Notes under the pieces: generated by a model
Database searches by the model: none
What the model was told of the DNA's origin: nothing
Seen by the model: the letters and a program-made list of their open reading frames with translations, nothing else
Part shown: in pieces, positions 34,681-43,252 of the stretch
Layout: each line of letters opens with the position of its first letter
Numbering within the stretch: position 1 is the first letter of the stretch
Assembly: GCA_030673825.1 (NCBI GenBank)
Contig: JAUTCS010000069.1
Location: 1-64,000 of the forward strand
Direction of reading: 5' to 3'
DNA length: 64,000 bases
From: Verrucomicrobiota bacterium JB024
Lineage (GTDB): Bacteria > Verrucomicrobiota > Verrucomicrobiia > Opitutales > Cerasicoccaceae
Position numbers and translations under genes: made by a program

Positions 34681-36915
34681 TTAGCGGCGTGACGGCGTGG
34701 GCTCGCCATAGGCGAAGCCGGTGCCGGAGAAAGCCAGGTAGACCTTGCCGAAAACGTCCTTGTCGCCGTCCATGGCGTCGATCCAGTCAAAAACGCCCAA
34801 GGGATAACCGCCGATGCGATCCCAGGTCAGGCCTTCGTCGGTCGAGCGCCACAGGCCGGTTTCCCCGCCACTGACACCCGCCACATAGAGCGTGGGATAA
34901 GCGTCCGGACGAAGGGGCTTGCCGAAGCCGAAATTAAACGCCTGTTCGATGCCGGGCAAGGCGGTCCAGTTTTCACCACCGTCTGTCGAGCGCCACAGGC
35001 CGCCGACAGGGGGATGGCCTTGGTGGCCCTCGGCGAACCAAACGTGTCCGGCCTGGCCGGGAGCGGCCTTGAGCACGGAGTTGACCCGCCCGCTGACGGG
35101 ATTGCCCACCCGGGCAAAGGTGGCCCCGCCGTCGCGGGAGCGGTACACCCCTTTCTCCCGGTGGTAGAAGTAAAACGTATCAGCCAACACGCGGTCCGCG
35201 CAGAGCGGCTTGAGCGGGGACCAGGGGGCGACGGAGGCGTTGGCCGTAACATCGCCGAAATCGGAACGTGTCCACGTCGCGCCGCGGTTCGTCGTATAGC
35301 TGGGCAGGGCGTCGCCGGCTGGAGCCCAGACGAGGTGGTCCGGACTGTTGGCGGCCACGGCGATGACGCCGTAGGCCAAGCCCTCGGGGAGGGTCCGATT
35401 CTCGACGGCGGGGAAGCGCGTCCAAGTGCGTCCGCCGTCGGTGGAGTAACCGCTCTCCTCCACGTGGGGCGGGAAGTTCAGGTGGTTGTGAAACGCGCCC
35501 ACGATGAACTGCGGGTCCGCCGGGCACCAGTCCAGCGCCCACGCCGACATAAAGTACGGGAAACCGCGTTCGGCGTTGTACGCGTCCGGCTCGGCGGCGT
35601 GGAAGACGCCGATGTCCCACATGGCGGCGACGGGGCTGCCACCGGGCGGGGCGATGATGTCGTTGCCACAGGTCTCCTCAATGCCGTTGGTAGCCACCTG
35701 CCAGGCGATGTCGCCCTCCTTGGGATCGTCCACGTACCACACCCCGAAGCCCTCGGCGAACCAGAGCCGCCCGGCCGGGTCGAAGCCGCACTCGCCCACG
35801 CTAAGCCAGTAGCTCTCCTGCTGGCCGATCCAGCGGATGTCGTCGCTATTCAGGGTGAAACCGTGGGCGGTCCAGCTCTTGCCCTGATCCTTGGAGACAA
35901 AGGTGAGGCCGCCCTGGCGCAGGGCGAAAAGGTGTTGGTCGTCGAGCGGGTCCACGGCCAGCCCCCAGTAGGCCTGGTTACCGCCTGTCTCGCCGCCGGG
36001 TGTGATGTCCGTCCACTTGCCCGCCGGGGTCCGTTTCCAGATCGAGCCGGTGGCGCCGTCGGCGGAGTCGCAAGCGACGTAATAAGTTCCGTCCGTCCCG
36101 AGGGTTGCCTCTCGCACTCGGGCCGTGCTGCCGGGGCCGTCGGGTGCGAGGTCGGTCCAGGTTTCCCCGGCGTCGTTCGACTGGAAAATACCACTGCCAT
36201 CGGTCGTGACGTAAAGGGTGCGGGTGACGGTGATGCCGTCCTTGTTGTCCATCGTACCCGAGTCCGGATCGAAGACGATGGTGTTGACGCCGTGGTGGGG
36301 CGTCCCGGCAGGGATATCTGCGACGCGATCCCAGTGAACGCCCGCGTCGATGGTGCGCCAGAGGCCGTCCTGGATCGAGCCGTAGTAAACCACGGCATTG
36401 TTGTGCGGGTCGATCGCCAACCTCTCGCCCTCCTGTCGCCCTTCGCCGTTGGGCTCCATGGCCACGTTGTGTCCGGCGAACCCGGTTACCGTCCAGCGCT
36501 CTCCCCGGTCTGTGCTGCGGAATACCTCGTTGCGGAAGGCCATGTAGGCGACGTCCGGATCATCCGGTGCGCCGACCAGGCTGTCCACCCCGCCGTAGGC
36601 GCCGTAGGCGACATAGTCGGCAGGCATGCTCTGGTCCGTGACGATCTGCCTCCACTCCCAGGCCTCGGGGTCCCAGCGGTACGCGCCGGAGACATCCGTG
36701 CGCACGTACATCAGGCCCGGTTCGCTCGGGTGGATGTCCATCCCCACGACCCAGCCGCCCGCGCCGATCTTGAGCGGCTTCCACATATAGGAGTCGCTCA
36801 GGTCGGCGGCCTGCGAAGTGATCGAAACACCTGCTGCCAGCAGCGACAGGCACGCACCGGCCAGCCGGCGCCACGTGAAGGGGGACGAGGGGGAGGGGAG
36901 GGATGAAGTCAGCAT
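34681..36915 (-). CDS. Secreted GH74-like (xyloglucanase-type) beta-propeller protein
   Basis: 744 residues with a signal peptide (~1-36, LAGACLSLLAAGVSITSQAA). The N-terminus WKPLKIGAGGWVVGMDIHP followed by YVRTDVSGAYRWD matches the start of GH74 endoglucanase/xyloglucanase propellers. At least seven Asp-box repeats are visible (STDRGERW, SNDAGETW, SKDQGKSW, STDGGRTW, SRDGGATF, STDGGENW, STDEGLTW), fitting the two seven-bladed propellers of this family. Family knowledge: GH74 cleaves xyloglucan. The catalytic Asp of the first propeller is plausible in GMDIHP, but specificity is not proven. Some GH74-like proteins in marine bacteria act on other glucans or have no known activity. It is followed downstream by the gene-free region and preceded 128 bases upstream by a sulfatase gene on the same strand. 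Confidence 0.75.
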   Translation of the reverse strand: MLTSSLPSPSSPFTWRRLAGACLSLLAAGVSITSQAADLSDSYMWKPLKIGAGGWVVGMDIHPSEPGLMYVRTDVSGAYRWDPEAWEWRQIVTDQSMPADYVAYGAYGGVDSLVGAPDDPDVAYMAFRNEVFRSTDRGERWTVTGFAGHNVAMEPNGEGRQEGERLAIDPHNNAVVYYGSIQDGLWRTIDAGVHWDRVADIPAGTPHHGVNTIVFDPDSGTMDNKDGITVTRTLYVTTDGSGIFQSNDAGETWTDLAPDGPGSTARVREATLGTDGTYYVACDSADGATGSIWKRTPAGKWTDITPGGETGGNQAYWGLAVDPLDDQHLFALRQGGLTFVSKDQGKSWTAHGFTLNSDDIRWIGQQESYWLSVGECGFDPAGRLWFAEGFGVWYVDDPKEGDIAWQVATNGIEETCGNDIIAPPGGSPVAAMWDIGVFHAAEPDAYNAERGFPYFMSAWALDWCPADPQFIVGAFHNHLNFPPHVEESGYSTDGGRTWTRFPAVENRTLPEGLAYGVIAVAANSPDHLVWAPAGDALPSYTTNRGATWTRSDFGDVTANASVAPWSPLKPLCADRVLADTFYFYHREKGVYRSRDGGATFARVGNPVSGRVNSVLKAAPGQAGHVWFAEGHQGHPPVGGLWRSTDGGENWTALPGIEQAFNFGFGKPLRPDAYPTLYVAGVSGGETGLWRSTDEGLTWDRIGGYPLGVFDWIDAMDGDKDVFGKVYLAFSGTGFAYGEPTPSRR

Positions 36916-37043
36916 GACGGAACGAGTGAGGTCAGAAAAACCTCATCGTCCGTACAAGGCGACCCTGAATTACCCCGGCAGAGGGCAATGTCAGTGAATC
37001 CGTTAAAACCATTCCCGCTTGGGCGGTAATATCCCGTGTCCGC

Positions 37044-38555
37044 TCAGGCTCCGGCGACGCGCAGCATGGGGAGCGGCTCCTTACCCATCTCGGCGTCGAG
37101 CAGCTTGCGGGTCAGGCGGTACTTCAAATCCTGGGAGTCCGGGTCGTCCCAGAGGTTGTTAACCTCGCCGGGATCGGTCTCCAGATCGAAGAGTTCGCCG
37201 TAGTCGCGGTGGTAGTACACGGTCAACTTGTAGCGCTCGTCCACGTAGGTTTTGACATGGAGAGTGGTGGGCTGATGGCGGTGCTCGACCACGGCATGGT
37301 CGCGGGCCGCCTCTTGCTGCCCCAGCCAGACCGCGCTCTGGTCCACGCCGCTCATGCGGCCCGGGATGCGCTGCCCGGCGAACTTGAGAAAGGTCGGCGC
37401 GAGGTCCACCAGGCTCTGCATGGCGTCGGTTTCCTTCCCCTCGGGGACGTGACCGGGCCAGCTGACAAGGTAGGGCAGACGGATCAGGTCCTCATAGTGG
37501 AAGGCGCCCTTGGCGATCAGCCCATGCTGGCCGAAGAAATGCCCATGGTCCGTGGTGAAGACGATCAGCGTGTTTTCCGCCAGGCCGAGCTCTTCGAGCC
37601 GGTCGAGGATTTTGCCGATGGCGGCGTCCATGCAGGTGACCATGCCGTAGTAGATGGCCATGTCGCGGGCGCGGTCTTCCTGCGAACGCAGGTGCGAGTT
37701 AAAGCCGTGCAGCCCGGGGATGTGATCCTCGAACCAGTCCGAGAAGTCCGGGTGCTCCTCTTGCGTGAGCTGGAAGTGGGGCGGGTTGCGGTCGTGCTCG
37801 TGCGCGGTAATGCTGGGCACGTCCATCTTGGCCGGATCGTAAAGGCTGTCCCAGGGCTCGGGGACGATGTACGGGGGGTGAGGGTCGAAGAAGCTGGACC
37901 ACAGGAAGAAGGGTTTGCCTTCCTCCTTGTAGTGTTCGAGGCGGGCGATGGACCGCTCCGCTATCCAGGTGTTATAGTGCAGCTCGGCAGGGATGTTCCA
38001 GCGGCCGTACTGCTCGGGGGTGTTGCCGGTGGGCGGACGGAAGTAGTCGCGCCAGTTCGTGGCGCCCTTTTCCTCCATCCACAGCGCGTAGTGCTGCCCG
38101 ACGTGCGCCTCGTCGGTATGGTTGCGGGTCAGCTCCACATGATTGAATCCGTAGAAGGGGCCATGAAAATCACGCCAGAAATCCAGGTCGTGCAGGATGG
38201 GGTAGGCCTCCAGCGAAGGATATTCCTCGGTGCTCTCCAGCGGCTGGAAGTGGGCCTTGCCGATGAGAGTGGCGTCATAGCCGCCCTGCTGGAGCGCCTC
38301 GCCGAGCGTGGGCACGCGTTCGTCCAGCTTCGTCCCGAGGTTATAGGCTCCGTGCTGGCTGGGATACTGGCCGGTGATGATCGACGCGCGCGAAGGTGTG
38401 CAGGTCGGGTTCGGGCAGTAGGCGCGGCTGAACAGCGTGCCCCGGGCGGCGAGCCGGTCCAGATTCGGCGTCTGGATGGCGGGGTTCCGGCAGCCCAGGG
38501 TGTTCCAGTGCTGCTGGTCGCTGGTGATCAACAAGATATTCGGTGTAGAGCTCAT
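37044..38555 (-). CDS. Formylglycine-dependent sulfatase (sulfatase 2), no signal peptide
   Basis: 503 residues. TPNILLITSDQQHWNTLGC supplies the metal-binding Asp; the formylglycine motif C-T-P-S-R is at Cys52; GYDATLIGKAHF and FTTDHGHFFGQHG hold the active-site Lys/His and Asp-His. C-terminal LFDLETDPGEVNNLW is typical. There is no signal peptide. It is co-directional with, and upstream of, the GH74-like gene, and divergent from the clan GH-A gene (264 bases between starts). A half-site TTTTACACG lies in that divergent region. Substrate unknown; the family includes choline- and glycan sulfatases. Confidence 0.9.
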   Translation of the reverse strand: MSSTPNILLITSDQQHWNTLGCRNPAIQTPNLDRLAARGTLFSRAYCPNPTCTPSRASIITGQYPSQHGAYNLGTKLDERVPTLGEALQQGGYDATLIGKAHFQPLESTEEYPSLEAYPILHDLDFWRDFHGPFYGFNHVELTRNHTDEAHVGQHYALWMEEKGATNWRDYFRPPTGNTPEQYGRWNIPAELHYNTWIAERSIARLEHYKEEGKPFFLWSSFFDPHPPYIVPEPWDSLYDPAKMDVPSITAHEHDRNPPHFQLTQEEHPDFSDWFEDHIPGLHGFNSHLRSQEDRARDMAIYYGMVTCMDAAIGKILDRLEELGLAENTLIVFTTDHGHFFGQHGLIAKGAFHYEDLIRLPYLVSWPGHVPEGKETDAMQSLVDLAPTFLKFAGQRIPGRMSGVDQSAVWLGQQEAARDHAVVEHRHQPTTLHVKTYVDERYKLTVYYHRDYGELFDLETDPGEVNNLWDDPDSQDLKYRLTRKLLDAEMGKEPLPMLRVAGA

Positions 38556-38654
38556 GGTTGGGAGTGGCTAAAAAGAGATATCCTCCGCTTTGTCTTCGTG
38601 TTGCCAGGTTATTGGTTTTTCGCGTGACTGGGGCGGGGGCTGGATAGGCACGAT

Positions 38655-38668
38655 TTTACACGTCAATT
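38655..38668. promoter_or_regulatory. Possible class 3 operator half-site
   Basis: TTTACACG followed by TCAATT: only the left half matches the TTTACACGTGTAAA pattern of module 4. It lies between sulfatase 2 and the clan GH-A gene. Confidence 0.25.
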
Positions 38669-38818
38669 TAGATTGATTACAGGTAGGGGACAATACAATA
38701 TTGATAACGTTTTTAATTTATGTTGCGCTTCGATGTCAACGGACATAACCCGGCCGACTCGACTGACTTGTTTTCGGACTTCCCTGACACCGGATTACCT
38801 CCAAGCGCCCCCTCCCTC

Positions 38819-41278
38819 ATGAAAATAGGCCGATGGTTCTTCATTGTAGCGATAACGTTCGCGGTCTCATTGTGGACGCAAGCGGCTTTCGGTCAACCCA
38901 TCGGGGTAAAGCCCGGTAACCCCGACTGGAGGTTTGCCGACGACATGTACTCAAGTCGGCTGACAGAGGAGGAAACGCGCTTCTCGCTGCCGGTGGATAT
39001 CGAGGTGCCCGTGCAGCTTGATTTCTCCGTGCACCAGGGGGACCGGAAGCTCTTCTGGGCGACGGTGTACGGGGTACGTCTTCTGGATGAGGCGGGCGAT
39101 GGGGTGGAAGTCCTCTGCCTGTTGCGTGGCACGCGCATCATGATCCGCCGGATCGAGGGCGGTGAAACGCTCGATACGCCAACCTCCGTCCAGAATAACA
39201 TCGACCTTCTGCTGGCGGACAAGTTCGATGGGCGGTACAAGATGCGGATTCTCGTCAACCACACGGAAGCGCGTGTCTATCTCGGCTTTTACGGGGACGA
39301 GCCGGTCTTCATCCAGGGCTTGGCCACGGGGGATTTCACCCGGTTTAACCGGATCGAGTATTTTGCCGCTGCCGTCGAGGCGTCGATCTCTGCGCCGCAG
39401 ATAAAGGCTCTCCCCAACGAGGCGCTGCCCGTCCTGAACGAGCGCCCCGACGTGGGGTATGCCATGCCCACTTGGCGGGACTTCGTCGGCGTGCACTATC
39501 AGTACCGTTCGCCCATCATCAACTACCGGGATACGGCCTTTGCGGTAAACGAGCAGTGGTTCGCGGATAACGGAGGCTCGATCGTGCGTCTGCTCGGGAT
39601 GCTTTTCAAGCCGCATGAACGCCATCTGTGGAAGTCGAGCGACGATCCGGAGGAGATCACCGCTGTCGTGGAGAAACAGCGGAACGTCATCCGGAACCAG
39701 CTCACCCGCTACTACCGCGGCAACAAGGTGGACGTGGACAAGTTCGTTATCCAGATCGGCAACGAGATCAACCGTCCGGGCCCCTACAACAACGAGGCTT
39801 ACCTGACGGAGCGGTACGCGCCCTATGTCTTCGAGCCCTTTATCACCGTGGCTCGTGAGGTGAGCCAGGACCAGTTCGGGGATCCGGACCGCATCCAGGT
39901 ACTCTATGGCTCCATCGCGCGCAGCTCCGCGCCCGACGCCATGGCTTGGCTGCGCATGACGACGGACCGACCCCTGACGGGCAGCTACGACGCCTCCATG
40001 GCGGGGAAGGACCCCCTGTCGTATGTGGACTACCTGGCGATACACTATATCCAGAAGGGCTCTTTTACGACGGAGTACCTAAACTATCTTTACGACACCT
40101 ATGTGAAGACCGGACGCGTGCGCGGCATCTGGTCCACCGAGGAACTGGGCACCGGCGATGCGTTCGAGATCAATGGCCCCAAGGTGCTCGGCAGCATCGT
40201 CCGCTACATGGACTGGTGGTCCCGGCACGATTGGGAGCCCGACAAGGGTAAGATTTTTTTCTTCAGCGACTATCGCACTGCTGTCGGTTATCCCTCGGCG
40301 CTGCCGATGGAGCAGGCGATGGACGACTTTCTGGAGAATGCTCCGCTCCGCAACCTGACCGACCAGGTGCAGGCTGACGGCAGCGAAGATTTGGAGACTT
40401 ACGTTTTCGCCCGCCGGGACCTGCCAGGGCATTTCGCGGCCGTGCTGCTGTCCGACCGTTATACCTGGAATCGGGCCATCAAAGGGAAAACGTGGATCGG
40501 TGACCTGCGCATCCCGCTCGACGAGGAGGCCAATGGAGCCGGGCCATTCCGGGTGGTGGTCAAGCGCCTGCGCCGGAGCTCCTTCGAACTCGTTTCCTCC
40601 CAGATCGTGGAGCCGGACAGCGGCTGGCTGACCATACCGTTAAACACCGAGCTGGATCAGTCCCGGTGGGAGGAGCTGGTTGTTTTCGCCACCGCGGCGG
40701 AGGGCGACTTTGGCGTGGCACTGGAGGATCAGGTGATGATCCCGGAACCCAACAAACTCGTCGAGGGCGGCGAGATCATTTCCTTCCATTACGGCAATTA
40801 CGTCTGGCTGCCCCTGCGCGGGGGATTGGACGAGGGAATGCTTGGTGACACGCATGCCCTGAACGTTTACTTTTACGACGGAAACCGGAGCGACTACGAG
40901 GTCGATCTGCTCAACGACTACGAACCGGGCAGTGTCGTGGAAATGACTTTTGAGCTGTTTGGTATCGGCGACCCGGAAAAGTCAAAGGGCATCCGCGTGT
41001 ACTGGGATGACGTGCTCATCCTGGAGGGGGCGGATGAGCCGGTCGAGACGGCGCTGTACCAGGTGGTCGCGCCGCTGGACCTCTCCCGCGGGAAGCACCG
41101 GCTGAGCTTTGCGTACGACGACCTGCAGGAGCGCTTTTACTGGCCGTCTCTCACGGCCATGCGCATCCGGCGCGTGGAGGATGTGGACGGCTCAGAGCTG
41201 CCCGCGTCGAACTACCAGATGGCCAACTGGAAGGGCCGGGCCGTCCGCGAAGAGCTGAAGGACAAGTTTACCGAGTAA
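38819..41278 (+). CDS. Secreted clan GH-A-like glycoside hydrolase with flanking beta-sandwich domains
   Basis: 819 residues from MKIGRWFFIVAITFAVSLWT (signal peptide cut near AFGQ). Residues ~30-210 form a concanavalin-like sandwich (YKMRILVNHTEARVYLGFYG). A barrel follows from ~220 to ~540, with candidate catalytic Glu316 in IQIGNEIN and Glu441 in STEELG, spaced as in clan GH-A retaining enzymes. The remaining ~270 residues are beta-rich modules ending VYWDDVLILEG and KHRLSFAYDDL. I cannot assign a GH family; the Asn-Glu/Glu pattern and acidic motifs recall agarase- or GH39-like enzymes. The start was chosen for the signal peptide; an upstream ATG at 38720 would bury it. Confidence 0.6.
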   Translation: MKIGRWFFIVAITFAVSLWTQAAFGQPIGVKPGNPDWRFADDMYSSRLTEEETRFSLPVDIEVPVQLDFSVHQGDRKLFWATVYGVRLLDEAGDGVEVLCLLRGTRIMIRRIEGGETLDTPTSVQNNIDLLLADKFDGRYKMRILVNHTEARVYLGFYGDEPVFIQGLATGDFTRFNRIEYFAAAVEASISAPQIKALPNEALPVLNERPDVGYAMPTWRDFVGVHYQYRSPIINYRDTAFAVNEQWFADNGGSIVRLLGMLFKPHERHLWKSSDDPEEITAVVEKQRNVIRNQLTRYYRGNKVDVDKFVIQIGNEINRPGPYNNEAYLTERYAPYVFEPFITVAREVSQDQFGDPDRIQVLYGSIARSSAPDAMAWLRMTTDRPLTGSYDASMAGKDPLSYVDYLAIHYIQKGSFTTEYLNYLYDTYVKTGRVRGIWSTEELGTGDAFEINGPKVLGSIVRYMDWWSRHDWEPDKGKIFFFSDYRTAVGYPSALPMEQAMDDFLENAPLRNLTDQVQADGSEDLETYVFARRDLPGHFAAVLLSDRYTWNRAIKGKTWIGDLRIPLDEEANGAGPFRVVVKRLRRSSFELVSSQIVEPDSGWLTIPLNTELDQSRWEELVVFATAAEGDFGVALEDQVMIPEPNKLVEGGEIISFHYGNYVWLPLRGGLDEGMLGDTHALNVYFYDGNRSDYEVDLLNDYEPGSVVEMTFELFGIGDPEKSKGIRVYWDDVLILEGADEPVETALYQVVAPLDLSRGKHRLSFAYDDLQERFYWPSLTAMRIRRVEDVDGSELPASNYQMANWKGRAVREELKDKFTE

Positions 41279-41295
41279 AGTCGCGGCCGGGCTGG

Positions 41296-41508
41296 CTAGG
41301 AGGGCTCGGACATGGACGGGTGGATGTACGAGGAGGTGTACCAGACCTCCTTCGGGAAGGGGCCGTCGTCTGTATTGGGTGTGTGGATACGGCTGAGCCG
41401 GTCGATCAGTGAGAGATGTCGCAGGGCCGGGGTCTTGACGGGGAAGCGCCCGTAACAGTCAAAGAAATCGTAGCGGTGCTGGTCGTCGGTGATGAAAAGG
41501 ATGTTCAT
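41296..41508 (-). pseudogene. Truncated sulfatase remnant
   Basis: A 70-residue frame starts MNILFITDDQHRYDFFDCYG, the classical N-terminus of a sulfatase with the metal-binding Asp pair. After PVKTPALRHLS it jumps to a C-terminal-like segment (IHTPNTDDGPFPKEVW) and stops. The formylglycine motif, lysine, and all other active-site residues are missing, so about 400 residues have been lost, apparently by one internal deletion. It is non-functional as a sulfatase. It diverges from the small secreted protein gene by 100 bases. Confidence 0.7.
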
Positions 41509-41608
41509 GGGCAGGCCGTGAATTTTGGAATGGGGTTGACCCGGTGGTATGTGTCGTTTTAAGAACGTTATCGAATTGGCGCAGCCGACGCCTAACACCC
41601 AACGCATA

Positions 41609-42247
41609 ATGAAATACCTGACCCTCCCGAAAGCCCTCAGAATATCCGCCGTGCTGCTCCTGTGCACGGCTGTCGTGCACGCCGATCCGATCCTGGCGTG
41701 GAAATTGGAACAGAAGCCGGCCCCGCAGCAGCTGGCAGCCTCCGTGGTCGATGTCGCCCTGGAAACCGGGCATGGCCTGAACACGCTGGAACGAACGGGT
41801 GTGAAGGAACAGACCGGGCTGAACCGGGTTTACAGCAGTACAGGCTGGAACACGACCGACACCCTCGACAAGGACACGAAGTACATCGGGTTCAAAATGA
41901 CGGTCAAGCCGGGCCAGACAATTGTGCTGGCCTCGCTCGACTACCGCATCTCCGGCGGCAAGCCCGCCCCCGGCAAGGGCCGCTGGGGCTACTCGACGGA
42001 CGGGGGTAAGACCTGGACGCTCCAGGAGCCGTTCCTGATCCCCGAAAACTCCTCGCGCACGGGCTTCGACATGGGCTCATGGCGCTTCCAGAACTTTACG
42101 GTTCATGCCGGCCAGACGGTGATCTTCCGCTTCTGGGCCTACGGCAAAGAAAACATCGGCGGCAACGGTGCTCCCCGCCCGGGCTCCAACGTTCGCCTCT
42201 GGGGTGGCTACGGCAACGACCTTATCCTGCAAGGAAAGGTGCAATAA
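41609..42247 (+). CDS. Small secreted protein of unknown function
   Basis: 212 residues from MKYLTLPKALRISAVLLLCT (signal peptide cut near VVHADP). The mature part is one beta-rich domain: LAWKLEQKPAPQQLAASVVD, TKYIGFKMTVKPGQTIVLAS, and an Asp-box-like YSTDGGKTWT. This recalls the extracellular beta-sandwich modules attached to verrucomicrobial PEP-CTERM proteins, but here there is no C-terminal sorting motif and no transmembrane tail. It has a strong terminator and stands alone between remnants of degraded genes. Function unknown. It could be the surviving part of a formerly larger protein or a free carbohydrate-binding module. Confidence 0.7.
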   Translation: MKYLTLPKALRISAVLLLCTAVVHADPILAWKLEQKPAPQQLAASVVDVALETGHGLNTLERTGVKEQTGLNRVYSSTGWNTTDTLDKDTKYIGFKMTVKPGQTIVLASLDYRISGGKPAPGKGRWGYSTDGGKTWTLQEPFLIPENSSRTGFDMGSWRFQNFTVHAGQTVIFRFWAYGKENIGGNGAPRPGSNVRLWGGYGNDLILQGKVQ

Positions 42248-42314
42248 GCATACCCGAGCCCTTTCAGCGCAAAGCCATTTCTTTTCAGATTGTTCCGGTC
42301 CAAGGCCGGGCAAG

Positions 42315-42350
42315 ACCCCGCAGAAAAAAATACTGCGGGGTTTTCTTTTG
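42315..42350 (+). terminator. Intrinsic terminator after the small secreted protein gene
   Basis: ACCCCGCAG (42315-42323) pairs with CTGCGGGGT (42333-42341), followed by TTTTCTTTT. Confidence 0.92.
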
Positions 42351-42389
42351 CCGTGACGCTTTCCACGCTGAGATAAAGACGCCCGCTCC

Positions 42390-43143
42390 AGAATGCCGGG
42401 GCGGGCGTGGAGGTTGCCGTTGTCGTCCGTGGCGCGTCGCCATTCGACCGTGGGGTAGGGCAGACCGTTGTCCACCTCGACCGTCAGCTCAGGCAGTACG
42501 CCTTCTTCTTTCAGGATCGGAGCGAGTGCGGCGCGGGCTTCGTTCACGTCCGCGAAGCCTTTCAGATGCGTGATCCCGGGCAGGTCCGGCAGCGGCGGAA
42601 GCTCCATGCCCTGCGGCGTATATTTGAGGCTCTCGCCGACCAGGACGACACGGCCTCCGGCCTTGGCGAACGCGAGAATGCGCTCGCGGGTGTCCTTTTC
42701 CACGTGGGAGCTGTTGGGGACGATGGCAGCTTCTGCTTGTCGAGGAGCCCGTCTTTGATCTGGCTCCCGGTGATGAAACCGACCTGCATGCCCTCAAAGA
42801 TGCCCTCGTAGATGCGGTCCGTCTGCGACATCTGCGCGCGAGAGAGCCCGTCCTCGGTGCGGCTGGAGTGCGGGGAGCTGGCGTTGGCGAAGAGCAGCAC
42901 CACATCGTTGGGCTGCTCCTGGAAGGCCGCGATGGCCGGAGCGGTCCGCTGCAAATCGAGCGAAGCGCGCCCGCTGCCCAGCAGGACTTTGGCGTCGAGC
43001 AGGAGGATGGGGAGCTCGGGCCAGTCGGAGAGATCGCCGTCAATGGCGAGCTCTTTTGTGTTTTGGAGGCGGTAGGCGGTGTATTCGGGTTGCGCGTGAA
43101 GCAGGCTGGTCGCCGGTTGGAGAAGGGAGAGGTATGGTTTCAT
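42390..43143 (-). pseudogene. Frameshifted fragment of a beta-galactosidase-type (GH42-like) protein
   Basis: One minus-strand frame from 43143 encodes a ~140-residue piece ending GFITGSQIKDGLLDKQKL. A second frame then continues with IVPNSSHVEKDTRERILAFAKAGGR and VVLVGESLKYTPQG up to VEWRRATDDNGNL, where homology-like sequence stops. The shift lies at about 42725-42740. The pattern (a yKLLIVPN-type strand, then GGRVVLVGES) is that of the trimerisation/GATase-like domain of GH42-like beta-galactosidases. A segment LAIDGDLSDWP resembles the start of a CBM9-type domain. Neither the catalytic barrel nor the C-terminal end is present. It is a decayed gene next to the truncated sulfatase. Confidence 0.6.
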
Positions 43144-43168
43144 TGCGGAGTCAGTGTATAGTCAGGCT

Positions 43169-43203
43169 GCGCTCCCGCTGATACCGTAGGCATGCGGGAG
43201 CGC
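43169..43203 (-). terminator. Hairpin downstream of the symporter gene
   Basis: GCGCTCCCGC (43169-43178) pairs perfectly with GCGGGAGCGC (43194-43203), 15-nt loop. It lies 50 bases past the symporter stop. No T-run follows, so factor-independent termination is uncertain. Confidence 0.4.
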
Positions 43204-43252
43204 GGCGACCGTAAAGGAGGTTAATGCCGGTTTAGATGCCAGGCTGGGCCAG

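Noticed and set aside
35014-36906. 630-residue plus-strand open frame opposite the GH74-like gene
   Set aside because: Long antisense frame produced by high G+C third positions; Gly/Ala/Val/Arg-rich, no domain, no start signal, and it covers a convincing seven-Asp-box protein.
38655-38668. TTTACACG as a full class 3 operator before sulfatase 2
   Set aside because: Only one half matches; kept as a low-confidence feature, not used as evidence for the regulon.
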